From Bifidobacterium breve (GTDB lineage: Bacteria > Actinomycetota > Acidimicrobiia > Acidimicrobiales > Ilumatobacteraceae): a stretch of 15,326 nucleotides of DNA. The DNA is taken from the NCBI GenBank assembly GCA_945869715.1, contig CAMBPP010000024.1, forward strand, positions 1-15,326, given 5' to 3'. The notes under the pieces were generated by a model. The model did no database searches and was not told where the DNA came from. It saw nothing but the letters and a program-made list of their open reading frames with translations. Numbering within the stretch: position 1 is the first letter of the stretch; every line of letters starts with the position of its first letter. Shown in pieces: positions 1-7,416 of the stretch. Position numbers and translations under genes: made by a program.

Positions 1-28
1 AGGTTACAGGCTCGCTAGCGTTTCCACC

Positions 29-517
29 ATGCCTTCCTTCGACATCGTCTCAGAAGTAGACCGCCAAGAACTCCGTAATGCCGTCGATCAGGCCCAACGG
101 GAAATGGTGAACCGCTTTGACTTCAAAAACACCAACTCCGATATTGAGCAAAAAGAGCTCACCATCACCATTCGCACGATCAGTGAGGAAAAAGCTCGGG
201 CCGTGCGCGTGCTGTTGGAAGAAAAATTTGTGAAGCGCGGACTTTCCTTGAAGGGCATTGACTGGGGAAAATTTGAACAAGCCTCTGGCGACACCGTGCG
301 CCAGGTGGTCACCATTGCCGTTGGTATTAGTTCCGACAAGGCACGGGAAATTAACAAGCTCATTAAGGAAAAAGGTCCGAAAGGAATTGCGAGCCAAACG
401 CAAGGCGAACAGGTTCGTGTGACTGGTAAAAAACGTGACGACCTACAAGCAGTGATGGCGCTTCTTAAAAGTGAAGATCTCGGAGTTCCCCTACAGTTTG
501 AAAATTTCCGCGAATAA
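29..517 (+). CDS. yajQ: YajQ family nucleotide-binding protein (UPF0234)
   Basis: A cytoplasmic protein of 162 residues, the usual length for the YajQ family. Family members bind nucleotides, and some are reported to bind cyclic di-GMP and act as regulators. The protein begins MPSFDIVSEVD and ends with the signature GEQVRVTGKKRDDLQAV followed by LGVPLQFENFR, both hallmarks of the family, so the whole gene is present. There is no signal peptide or membrane segment. The ATG has no clear Shine-Dalgarno site in the 28 bases visible upstream. A TAnnnT hexamer (16-21) lies 7 bases before the ATG, which would suit a leaderless transcript, though this is weak. The gene converges on acs with only 6 bp between the two stop codons. 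Identity is secure; the cellular role in this organism is not shown by the sequence. Confidence 0.95.
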   Translation: MPSFDIVSEVDRQELRNAVDQAQREMVNRFDFKNTNSDIEQKELTITIRTISEEKARAVRVLLEEKFVKRGLSLKGIDWGKFEQASGDTVRQVVTIAVGISSDKAREINKLIKEKGPKGIASQTQGEQVRVTGKKRDDLQAVMALLKSEDLGVPLQFENFRE

Positions 518-523
518 AAGTTT

Positions 524-2479
524 TTAGTCTTCACTCGACTCTGCAGCGCGCTTCTGCAATTCAGTAATAACACTTGCATCGGCGAGCGTGGTGGTATCGC
601 CTAAGTTTCTTCCTTCTGCAACGTCACGTAACAACCTGCGCATAATTTTTCCACTGCGTGTCTTTGGTAGATCGGGAGTGAAAAATATTGCTTTTGGTTT
701 TGCAATTGCACCAATTTCTTTTGCTACGTGATTACGCAAATCATTTTCTGAAACCTCTGCTCCACCACGCAAAGTAACGTACGCAATAATTGCTTGACCT
801 GTTGTTGCATCATTTGCGCCTACTACTGCAGCTTCTGCAACGCTCGGGTGGGAAACAAGTGCCGACTCTACTTCTGTTGTTGAAATGCGATGACCTGAAA
901 TATTCATGACGTCATCAACGCGGCCAAGCAACCAGAGATAACCATCGTCGTCTAATTTTGCACCGTCACCAGCAAAATAACGACCAGGAAATTTGCTCCA
1001 ATACGTTTCTTGGAATCGTTCAGGGTCACCCCAAATGCCGCGCAACATTCCCGGCCATGGGTGCGTGAGTGTGAGATAGCCACCACCATGTGTAATGACA
1101 TTTCCCTTTTCATCAACTACTTCAGCGCCAATTCCGGGCAAAGGAAACGTCGCTGAACCAGGTTTTGTTGTTGTTGCACCGGGCAACGGGCTAATCATGA
1201 TGCCACCAGTTTCGGTTTGCCACCATGTATCGACCACCGGGCAACGACCTTGGCCAATGTTTTCGTGGTACCACATCCATGCTTCAGGGTTAATGGGCTC
1301 GCCCACACTGCCGATGACACGCAATGAACTGAGGTCATGTTTTTGTGGTTCGTCTACGCCCCATTTCATAAAAGTACGAATTGCTGTTGGTGCTGTGTAG
1401 AAAATACTCACTTTGTATTTTTCAACAATGCTCCACAAGCGATCATTCTCGGGATAGTTCGGCACGCCCTCGTAAATGACTTGCGTTGCACCATTGGAGA
1501 GTGGCCCGTACACGATGTATGAGTGACCGGTGATCCAACCCACATCTGCGGTGCACCAGTACACATCGGTTTCTGGGCGCAAGTCAAAAACATACTTGTG
1601 CGTGTAGCTCACGTGTGTGAGATACCCACCCGATGTATGCATAATGCCTTTAGGCGTACCTGTTGTACCACTCGTATACAAAAGGAACAACAACTGCTCG
1701 CTCGACATTGGTTCAGCAACACACACAGGGTCAGCAACAGCCATGAGTTCGTGATACCAATGGTCGCGACCGTCGTGCATGGTGACGTCGTTGCCACCAC
1801 GCTTCACTACAACAACGTGTTCAATTGACGGAGTTAATTTGACTGCTTCATCGGCCTGTGGCTTAAGTGGGAAAACTTCACCGCGCCGGTACCCACCATC
1901 GGCAGTAATGAGCACCTTTGCCTCGGCATCATTAATGCGGTCGGCAAGGGCCTGCGAACTAAAGCCGCCAAAGACCACGGAATGTGCAGCACCAATGCGA
2001 GCACACGCCAACATTGCCACTACTGCTTCAGGGATCATCGGTAGATAAATATTTACTCTGTCGCCTTTTTTCACTCCAAGGCTTTTGAGTGCGTTAGAAA
2101 ATTTTTGCACTTCATCGAGCAGCCACGCATAGGTAAGCGTGCGAGTATCGCCTGGTTCACCTTCCCAGTGGATGGCAACTTTGCTGCCCTTGCCGGCCTC
2201 CACATGTCGGTCGAGGCAGTTGTAAGCAACGTTGAGTTCTCCACCTATAAACCATTTGCTGTACGGGCTTTTCCACTCGCAAATGGTGCTCCATGGCGTG
2301 TTCCACGACACCACTTCACTTGCCTGTTGAGCCCAAAATGCTTCATAGTCTCGGCTAGCGGCATCGTAAAGTTCGGTACCTACAACGAGTGCATCGGCTT
2401 GGAATGACTGGCTCGGGGGAAACTTGCGCTGCTCCCACAACAGGTCAGAAATATTTGGTGAATCAGTCGCCTCGTTCAT
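524..2479 (-). CDS. acs: Acetyl-CoA synthetase (AMP-forming acetate-CoA ligase)
   Basis: Activates acetate to acetyl-CoA with ATP through an acetyl-AMP intermediate; cytoplasmic. The 651 residues match the full length of Acs. Visible motifs are the phosphate-binding loop YTSGTTGTPKG (268-278), DTWWQTETG (417-425) with the Trp that limits the acyl pocket to acetate in Acs, the hinge region GRVDDVMNISGHR (519-531), and PKTRSGKIMRR (605-615). Lys611 in the last motif is the conserved catalytic lysine, acetylated by Pat-type enzymes in other bacteria. The ATG is preceded by a purine-rich AGAGGGGG Shine-Dalgarno stretch. The gene is divergent from a TetR-family regulator, a plausible but unproven controller. 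A propionyl-CoA ligase is less likely because of the WW motif. Confidence 0.97.
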   Translation of the reverse strand: MNEATDSPNISDLLWEQRKFPPSQSFQADALVVGTELYDAASRDYEAFWAQQASEVVSWNTPWSTICEWKSPYSKWFIGGELNVAYNCLDRHVEAGKGSKVAIHWEGEPGDTRTLTYAWLLDEVQKFSNALKSLGVKKGDRVNIYLPMIPEAVVAMLACARIGAAHSVVFGGFSSQALADRINDAEAKVLITADGGYRRGEVFPLKPQADEAVKLTPSIEHVVVVKRGGNDVTMHDGRDHWYHELMAVADPVCVAEPMSSEQLLFLLYTSGTTGTPKGIMHTSGGYLTHVSYTHKYVFDLRPETDVYWCTADVGWITGHSYIVYGPLSNGATQVIYEGVPNYPENDRLWSIVEKYKVSIFYTAPTAIRTFMKWGVDEPQKHDLSSLRVIGSVGEPINPEAWMWYHENIGQGRCPVVDTWWQTETGGIMISPLPGATTTKPGSATFPLPGIGAEVVDEKGNVITHGGGYLTLTHPWPGMLRGIWGDPERFQETYWSKFPGRYFAGDGAKLDDDGYLWLLGRVDDVMNISGHRISTTEVESALVSHPSVAEAAVVGANDATTGQAIIAYVTLRGGAEVSENDLRNHVAKEIGAIAKPKAIFFTPDLPKTRSGKIMRRLLRDVAEGRNLGDTTTLADASVITELQKRAAESSED

Positions 2480-2558
2480 ATGCCCCCTCTTTCTCTCCCG
2501 ACTGTAGCCCTCCCCGTCCCGAATTTATCCAAGAGAAAAGTCGTACTAAGTTAGGGAA
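2480..2558. promoter_or_regulatory. Divergent acs / tetR promoter region
   Basis: These 79 bp hold the control signals for two divergent genes. On the minus strand, TACAGT (2506-2501) is a possible -10 box for acs, followed by the purine-rich Shine-Dalgarno stretch next to the acs ATG. On the plus strand, TAAGTT (2547-2552) is a possible -10 box 6 bases before the tetR ATG, so that message could be leaderless. No good -35 box was seen for either. CTAA-G-TTAG (2546-2554) is a short palindrome overlapping the tetR -10 and could be part of an operator, but it is too short to be convincing alone. Confidence 0.4.
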
Positions 2559-3254
2559 ATGGTAAAAAAAGCACCAGCACCTGCGAAGAAGGCAGCCAAG
2601 AAGCGTACGCCTGGCCGCACCGATAAAAACGTCGTCAATGTTGATGGTCGCGATCGTCGACCGTGGGCATTGGCAAGTAGAGAACGTCTTCTTATTGCAG
2701 CAACCGAAGAAATTGCCGCAGTGGGTTTCGAACGAGCTCGGCTGTCGGAAATTGCAGACCGTGCACAAATGACACCTGGTTCTGTGTATACCTGGTTCGC
2801 AAACAAAGAAGAGCTATTCCGGGAAGTACTTGAAGAAGCCTTCGATGCACAACTTCTCTCCAACGCACGTTCGTTGGAAAAACTACCTGCCGATAGCGCA
2901 CCATGGCTGTTAAAGATTGCAACACTCATTCCTCGCAATAGCGACGACGACGATTTCACCAATGCCCAAAAATTACTTGTTGAAACGTATTATGCATCGT
3001 GGCGTGACCCACTGGCACGCGATGTACTTGCGCCGCGAGTGCGGCAGCATTTTGCTATGTATACAAAAATTATTGACGAAGCAAAAGAAGACGGCGGCAT
3101 CGATGTATCGCTCGATACACAAATGTTGGCATCTTTATTTCTTGGTTTGGCAATGGGTTTAGCGCTTGTTGGTATGGCAGGTATTGGTCAAACCGACCCT
3201 GTTAATTGGTTCAACATTGGCGTGTTGGCCGACCAAGTGATGAGGCCAAAATAG
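2559..3254 (+). CDS. TetR/AcrR family transcriptional regulator
   Basis: A one-component repressor-type regulator of 231 residues. Residues 1-35 form a Lys/Ala/Pro-rich, probably disordered tail (MVKKAPAPAKKAAKKR). The TetR DNA-binding domain follows at about 40-87, with the helix-turn-helix around LSEIADRAQMTPGSVYTWFANKEELF, matching the family pattern of an alanine-rich helix then GS-Y-F-KE-L. Residues from about 95 on are the variable ligand-binding and dimer domain, with a hydrophobic helix near 188-208. The ligand cannot be read from sequence. The start is somewhat uncertain: AGGG sits only 2 bases before the ATG, and leaderless initiation is possible. It is divergent from acs and converges on midA with a 6-bp gap. 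Control of acs or of itself is inference from position. Confidence 0.88.
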   Translation: MVKKAPAPAKKAAKKRTPGRTDKNVVNVDGRDRRPWALASRERLLIAATEEIAAVGFERARLSEIADRAQMTPGSVYTWFANKEELFREVLEEAFDAQLLSNARSLEKLPADSAPWLLKIATLIPRNSDDDDFTNAQKLLVETYYASWRDPLARDVLAPRVRQHFAMYTKIIDEAKEDGGIDVSLDTQMLASLFLGLAMGLALVGMAGIGQTDPVNWFNIGVLADQVMRPK

Positions 3255-3298
3255 TTTGGGTTACGGGGTAAAAGTAAGTGCCGTAAATGAACCCAAAC
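3246..3298 (-). terminator. Hairpin at the 3' end of the nuo-midA operon, possible terminator
   Basis: A perfect 9-bp inverted repeat, GTTTGGGTT (3254-3262) and AACCCAAAC (3290-3298), spans the gap between the convergent stops of tetR and midA. An inner ACGG (3263-3266) and CCGT (3281-3284) extend the stem with a 5-base bulge. Read on the minus strand, the stem is followed by TATTTTGG, a short U-rich tract, which fits a weak intrinsic terminator for the nuo-midA transcript. A small alternative hairpin, CCAAA-ATAG-TTTGG, lies at 3246-3259. On the plus strand there is no T-run after the stem. Confidence 0.4.
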
Positions 3299-4280
3299 CG
3301 TTGGGGTCAAGCAGAGCAGCCGATTCACTAATGCGTGATCGCATTTTCATTGCAGCAACATTGGGAGCGGCTGCAGCAGCCTCCCATGCCGCCTTGCCTT
3401 CAGCAACAAGTTCATCAATCCCCCACAATTGTAAAAACTGCGACTGACTGCGCACCGACTCTGGAACTTTCACTGCAGCAAGTTGATCAATCATCACTTG
3501 TGTAGTGATGTCTTGGCGCCCCGGAATGTGTAAATAATGTTGGCCTTTTTCATGCCCCACATAGGTCCTCAGCCATTCTCGCCATGGCTGTGCTGCTGCC
3601 ATAGCAGTGAGTGGTGTGCAGTAATCAAAAACGAGCACACGGCCACTGTCTAATTGTTGCAATGCATCTCTTAACCATTCTTGTGCTTCTCTTTGCACTG
3701 GTGCACGTGCCCCATGTTTGGCAAACACTGGCAGAAATGGTGACGGCTCGGTGAGTGGTTTTAAAATCTCGACTAACTGATCACCATTCACACCAATCCA
3801 AGATTCACGCCACTCCTGGTCAAAGACACACAAATCAAAAGCAAGGTTGTCGAGAAGTTCATTGGCAATCACCACTCCCGTGAATTTTCCCTTTGGCATT
3901 TCAGCAAGTGAGGTCACCTCGGAAGGGTGTTTCGCTCTTTGTTGCTCAGAAATTTCCACAGCTATATAGGTCCATACCTTGCTGCACTCAGGTTGAGCTG
4001 CCAACAATCCACGCGCCAAAGTTCCAGGGCCAGCACCTACCTCCATGACAGTGAACGATGCAGGTGAGCCCATTTCCTTCCACCAAGCATCGAGAGCTCG
4101 TGCAAGCACAACCGCAAAAAGTGGCCCTACTTCAGGAGAAGTAATGAAGTCTCCGCGTCGACCAGCTTCACCTCGGCGTGTGTAAAACCCGTCATCGCCG
4201 TAAAGAACAATGTTCATGTACTCGCGAAACGGAATTGCCCCACCCGCCGCGCGAATGATTTCGTGAAGAGAACTAGCCAC
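3261..4280 (-). CDS. midA: MidA / NDUFAF7-family SAM-dependent methyltransferase (DUF185), putative complex I assembly factor
   Basis: A cytoplasmic class I methyltransferase of 339 residues from the chosen start. Numbering from that start, it has the DUF185 block GDFITSPEVGPLFA (43-56), the SAM-binding glycine loop EVGAGPGT (80-87), the acidic strand end AVEIS (E109), ANELLDNLAFDL (about 139-150, the family's NE-x-LD motif) and GRQDITTQV (254-262). In eukaryotes the family member NDUFAF7 dimethylates an arginine of NDUFS2, the NuoD homologue. The frame is open upstream to a TTG at 4349, but that would overlap nuoN by 77 bp. GTG at 4280 sits in GTGGCTAG, overlapping the nuoN stop by 8 bases, and gives the usual family N-terminus. 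It is the last gene of the nuo operon, which supports a role in complex I biogenesis. Bacterial function is inferred. Confidence 0.88.
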   Translation of the reverse strand: MASSLHEIIRAAGGAIPFREYMNIVLYGDDGFYTRRGEAGRRGDFITSPEVGPLFAVVLARALDAWWKEMGSPASFTVMEVGAGPGTLARGLLAAQPECSKVWTYIAVEISEQQRAKHPSEVTSLAEMPKGKFTGVVIANELLDNLAFDLCVFDQEWRESWIGVNGDQLVEILKPLTEPSPFLPVFAKHGARAPVQREAQEWLRDALQQLDSGRVLVFDYCTPLTAMAAAQPWREWLRTYVGHEKGQHYLHIPGRQDITTQVMIDQLAAVKVPESVRSQSQFLQLWGIDELVAEGKAAWEAAAAAPNVAAMKMRSRISESAALLDPNGLGSFTALTFTP

Positions 4281-5784
4281 CAAAGGCACTAGAGAACACT
4301 GCAATATCGCCGAAGTGCAAAGCCACGCCAGGCAAGATGCCGAGAGCAAGTGTTGCTAAACCAGTAATACCAAGTGCCAATTTGATTGGCGCAGGTGTAG
4401 CAATTGCCGACGTATCGCCATTGGGAACAGGACGCATCCACATTTCACGCATCACATTTCCGTAATAACCAAACGCAATAACAGAGTTCACCGCACCAAT
4501 GACCGCAAGGACATAGCCCCAGGTTGTGCCGGCTTCTAAGACCGCTTGGAATGCCGAGAACTTACCGATCCAACCACCGAGTGGTGGAATTCCAGCAAGT
4601 GATGCAAGGAAAATTGTTGCAAGTGCACCAATGCCAGGTGCGTAGCTAAAGAGCCCACCGAACGATGCCACTTCGCCACTTCGGGTCTTGCGACTCACAG
4701 CCAAAATAATGCCGAACATTCCGAGGTTTGTTGCTGCATACACAATGAGATACGTAACAACGGAACGCAATACTGCAGCACTGGAGTTTCCTTCTGCAGC
4801 AACAGCAAGCGGCATGAGAATAAACCCGCCTTGGGCAATTGACGAATACGCCAACATACGCACAATATTGGTTTGGCGTAGCGCCATCACATTGCCAACG
4901 GTCATAGTGAGCGCAGCAAGCACCCAAATGAGAGGCTGCCATACATCTGAGGATCCGGGTACGGCTACATAAAGCACCGTCACTAGTGCAACGAACCCAG
5001 CAGCTTTTGACGCGACAGATAAAAATGCCGTTACAGGCGTTGGTGCACCTTCATAGGTATCGGGGGCCCATGTGTGAAATGGAACAGCAGACACTTTGAA
5101 TGCAAAACCCACAACAACAAACACCACCGCCAGAACACGAATTGAAGTGAGTTGCCCGCTCATTTCTGATGCAAGATCAGACAACAAGGTGGAGTTTGCT
5201 ACCCCGTAGAGCAAAGACATTCCGTAAAGCAACACAGCTGAAGCAAATACTCCTAAGAGGAAGTACTTCACACCAGCTTCATTACTTTTCGCATCGCGCT
5301 TACGCCACGCAGCAAGCATGTATGCAGGAATGGAAAGGAACTCGAGCGCAACAAATATTGATACGAGGTCACGGCTCGAGGTCATCATCAACATTCCCAA
5401 AATGCTTGACAGCATGAGAACCCAATACTCACCTTGGTAGTAGTCACCCTCTTCAATATGTGTTGTCGACAGCAGCACAATGACATAGGCACTCAACAAA
5501 AAGAGGCCCTTCAGCACAATGCTGAAGTCGTCGATGACATAACGACCATCAAACAATGAACGTGTTCCTTCATCACTCAAACCAAGTGTGAGAACGGGAA
5601 TGAACGCCCCTAGCAAGGTAAAGCCAGCAACCGTTGACAACAGCCACTTGCTGCGATCGGCAATGAAGAGATCGGCAAGCAGAACAACACAAATTCCAGC
5701 AGCAACAATAATTTCAGGCGCTATGGCGTGATAATCGACTGTTGGTGCAACCCAGTCTGCTGCAGCAAAGAGCGTGGAGAGCAC
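4273..5784 (-). CDS. nuoN: NADH-quinone oxidoreductase subunit N
   Basis: Antiporter-like membrane subunit of complex I, 503 residues, with many transmembrane helices and the proton-conducting core. From the GTG start, the conserved TM5 glutamate is E148 (ALEFLSIPAYML). The broken-helix lysine is K230 in FKVSAVPFHTWAPDTYEGAP, and K260 follows in SKAAGF. These are the residues expected of an active proton channel. The frame is open to a TTG at 5820, 32 bp inside nuoM. GTG at 5784 is far better because GGAGG lies 8 bases before it and it starts 4 bp after the nuoM stop. It overlaps midA downstream by 8 bases. Confidence 0.95.
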   Translation of the reverse strand: MLSTLFAAADWVAPTVDYHAIAPEIIVAAGICVVLLADLFIADRSKWLLSTVAGFTLLGAFIPVLTLGLSDEGTRSLFDGRYVIDDFSIVLKGLFLLSAYVIVLLSTTHIEEGDYYQGEYWVLMLSSILGMLMMTSSRDLVSIFVALEFLSIPAYMLAAWRKRDAKSNEAGVKYFLLGVFASAVLLYGMSLLYGVANSTLLSDLASEMSGQLTSIRVLAVVFVVVGFAFKVSAVPFHTWAPDTYEGAPTPVTAFLSVASKAAGFVALVTVLYVAVPGSSDVWQPLIWVLAALTMTVGNVMALRQTNIVRMLAYSSIAQGGFILMPLAVAAEGNSSAAVLRSVVTYLIVYAATNLGMFGIILAVSRKTRSGEVASFGGLFSYAPGIGALATIFLASLAGIPPLGGWIGKFSAFQAVLEAGTTWGYVLAVIGAVNSVIAFGYYGNVMREMWMRPVPNGDTSAIATPAPIKLALGITGLATLALGILPGVALHFGDIAVFSSAFGG

Positions 5785-5788
5785 TTCG

Positions 5789-7372
5789 TTAGCCTCCGAT
5801 TTGAGTAACGATTGCGGCAACTGCCGGGTCGATAAGTTTGAACAACAAGTTCGGCATCACACCGAAAAGCACAATGCCAATGAGTAACGGTGTCCAGGCC
5901 ACCCACTCGTACACGGTCACATCGTGAATATCGTTGTGATGTGCATCGTCGTGGTCGGAGTGATCATGATGGCCATGTGCGTCTGATGTGGATCCACCAA
6001 ACTCAGGCTTTGGCTCGCCGAAGGCAATGCGCTGGAAGAGCCACAACAAATATGCGGCGGCGAGCACCGTACCCATTGCTGCGATGACCATATAGACACG
6101 GAATGTGACTTCAGAGAGGCCAGACAGCGGACTGTATGCCGACAAAATTGCCGGGAACTCTCCCCAGAATCCGGCGAGTCCGGGCAAGCCAAGTGACGCC
6201 ATGACACAGAATCCGAGAATCCAAGCAAGGTGTGGAACTTGTTTCAATAGGCCACTGAGGCGGGCGATTTCAAGGGTGTGATAGCGATCTTTCACACTTC
6301 CAGCAACGAAGAACAACATGCCGGTGATGAGACCATGAGCAACCATGCCGAACACTGCTGCGTTCATACCAAAAGAGGTAAGCGTTGAAATGCCCAACAT
6401 GACAAAGCCCATGTGAGCTACCGATGAAAACGCAATGAGCCGCTTCATGTCGGTTTGGGCAAGACAACCCAAGGCACCGTAAATGATTCCGATGACCGCG
6501 AGGAGACCAATGTAGGGAGCCCACTCACGCGCCGCATCGGGCAACATTGGAATAGCAATACGGATGAATCCGTAAGTTCCGAGTTTCAAAAGTACTGCGG
6601 CCAAAATAACCGAGCCCTGCGTAGGGGCTTGCGTGTGCGCATCGGGCAACCAAGTATGGAAGGGGAACATCGGAACCTTGACTGCGAAGCCAATAAACAT
6701 TCCCGCAAAAATCCAGACCTGGGTATTTTTGGCGATAGCGCCACCATTTTCTACAAGGTATGGAATGGCAAAACTTTCTGCCCCAGTTTTGAAGAACAAT
6801 GCGAGGAAAGCAACCAGCATTAAGGCGGAGCCAAACATGGTGTACAAGAAGAATTTGAGTGATGCGTACTGGCGATTCTCGCCACCCCATACACCAATCA
6901 TGAAATACATCGGCAAGAGAACAAGTTCAAAGAAGACAAAGAACAAAATGAGGTCTTGCGAAATAAACGTTCCGGCCATACCCGTTTGCAAAACGAGCAT
7001 CAGCATCAGGAATGCTTTTGGGTTTCCTGGCGAAGGAATATGGTCCCAGCTATAGATCATGACCAGCACAGTGATAACCATCGACAAGATGTACAACGGC
7101 AAACTGATGCCGTCGAGGCCGATGTAATACGTGCTCTTGATAACTGATATCCAATTTGTTTGTGCAACAAATTGCATTTCTCCAGCGCGGTCGTAGTTGA
7201 ACAACGTGAGGGTGTACACACCAACGCCAAGCGTTGCTAGTGCAGTGATCAGTGCAACGGCCTTCTGTAGTTGCTCTTCCACTTTAGGGATGAACAACAT
7301 CACCAGCACACCGGCCAGTGGTAAGAAGGTGCCGACGCTTAGCACCCAGTTGTGGTCACGGAGTATGTCCAT
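5789..7372 (-). CDS. nuoM: NADH-quinone oxidoreductase subunit M
   Basis: Antiporter-like proton-pumping membrane subunit, 527 residues, close to the usual length. The channel residues are present: E149 in FFELVLLPMYF, K232 in VKVPMFPFHTWLPDAH, K263 in LLKLGTYGF and E405 in GFWGEF. After FGEPKPEFGG comes a loop (465-484) in which nearly every residue is His, Asp or Asn, including HGHHDHSDHDDAHH, followed by the last helices. E. coli NuoM has no comparable loop as far as I know. The ATG is preceded by GAGGAG at about 8-10 bases. The gene is 44 bp downstream of nuoL. Confidence 0.97.
   Translation of the reverse strand: MDILRDHNWVLSVGTFLPLAGVLVMLFIPKVEEQLQKAVALITALATLGVGVYTLTLFNYDRAGEMQFVAQTNWISVIKSTYYIGLDGISLPLYILSMVITVLVMIYSWDHIPSPGNPKAFLMLMLVLQTGMAGTFISQDLILFFVFFELVLLPMYFMIGVWGGENRQYASLKFFLYTMFGSALMLVAFLALFFKTGAESFAIPYLVENGGAIAKNTQVWIFAGMFIGFAVKVPMFPFHTWLPDAHTQAPTQGSVILAAVLLKLGTYGFIRIAIPMLPDAAREWAPYIGLLAVIGIIYGALGCLAQTDMKRLIAFSSVAHMGFVMLGISTLTSFGMNAAVFGMVAHGLITGMLFFVAGSVKDRYHTLEIARLSGLLKQVPHLAWILGFCVMASLGLPGLAGFWGEFPAILSAYSPLSGLSEVTFRVYMVIAAMGTVLAAAYLLWLFQRIAFGEPKPEFGGSTSDAHGHHDHSDHDDAHHNDIHDVTVYEWVAWTPLLIGIVLFGVMPNLLFKLIDPAVAAIVTQIGG
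5793..5797 (-). promoter_or_regulatory. Shine-Dalgarno site that sets the nuoN start
   Basis: GGAGG read on the minus strand, 8 bases before the GTG at 5784. It lies in the last Gly-Gly codons of nuoM (GGA GGC TAA). It selects GTG 5784 over the upstream TTG at 5820 as the nuoN start. Confidence 0.7.
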
Positions 7373-7406
7373 GCCGTATAGCTCCTCAATTGTTGATGTT
7401 GTTTAC

Positions 7407-7416
7407 GTTTTAAAAC
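7407..7416. repeat. 10-bp perfect palindrome after nuoL stop
   Basis: GTTTTAAAAC directly abuts the nuoL stop codon inside the 44-bp nuoL-nuoM gap, one of the two widest gaps of the operon. It is short and AT-rich, so chance is possible; it could be a weak mRNA-processing or protein-binding site. Confidence 0.3.

Noticed and set aside
515..526. TAAAAGTTTTTA palindrome covering the yajQ and acs stop codons, as a terminator
   Set aside because: Two-base loop and an all A-T stem; too weak to act as a hairpin terminator.
4281..4349. Longer midA start (TTG at 4349)
   Set aside because: It would overlap nuoN by 77 bp and add a hydrophobic, Cys-containing leader not expected of the family. GTG 4280 fits the family N-terminus and couples to the nuoN stop.
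4646..4942. Open frame of 98 codons on the minus strand, rich in Cys, His and Arg
   Set aside because: It lies wholly within nuoN in another frame and has the composition of an out-of-frame reading of a membrane protein.
5785..5820. Longer nuoN start (TTG at 5820)
   Set aside because: It lies inside nuoM with no ribosome site, while GTG 5784 has GGAGG 8 bases upstream.
6525..6890. Open frames of about 120 codons overlapping nuoM on both strands
   Set aside because: They are shadows of the nuoM coding sequence with no recognisable domain or ribosome site.
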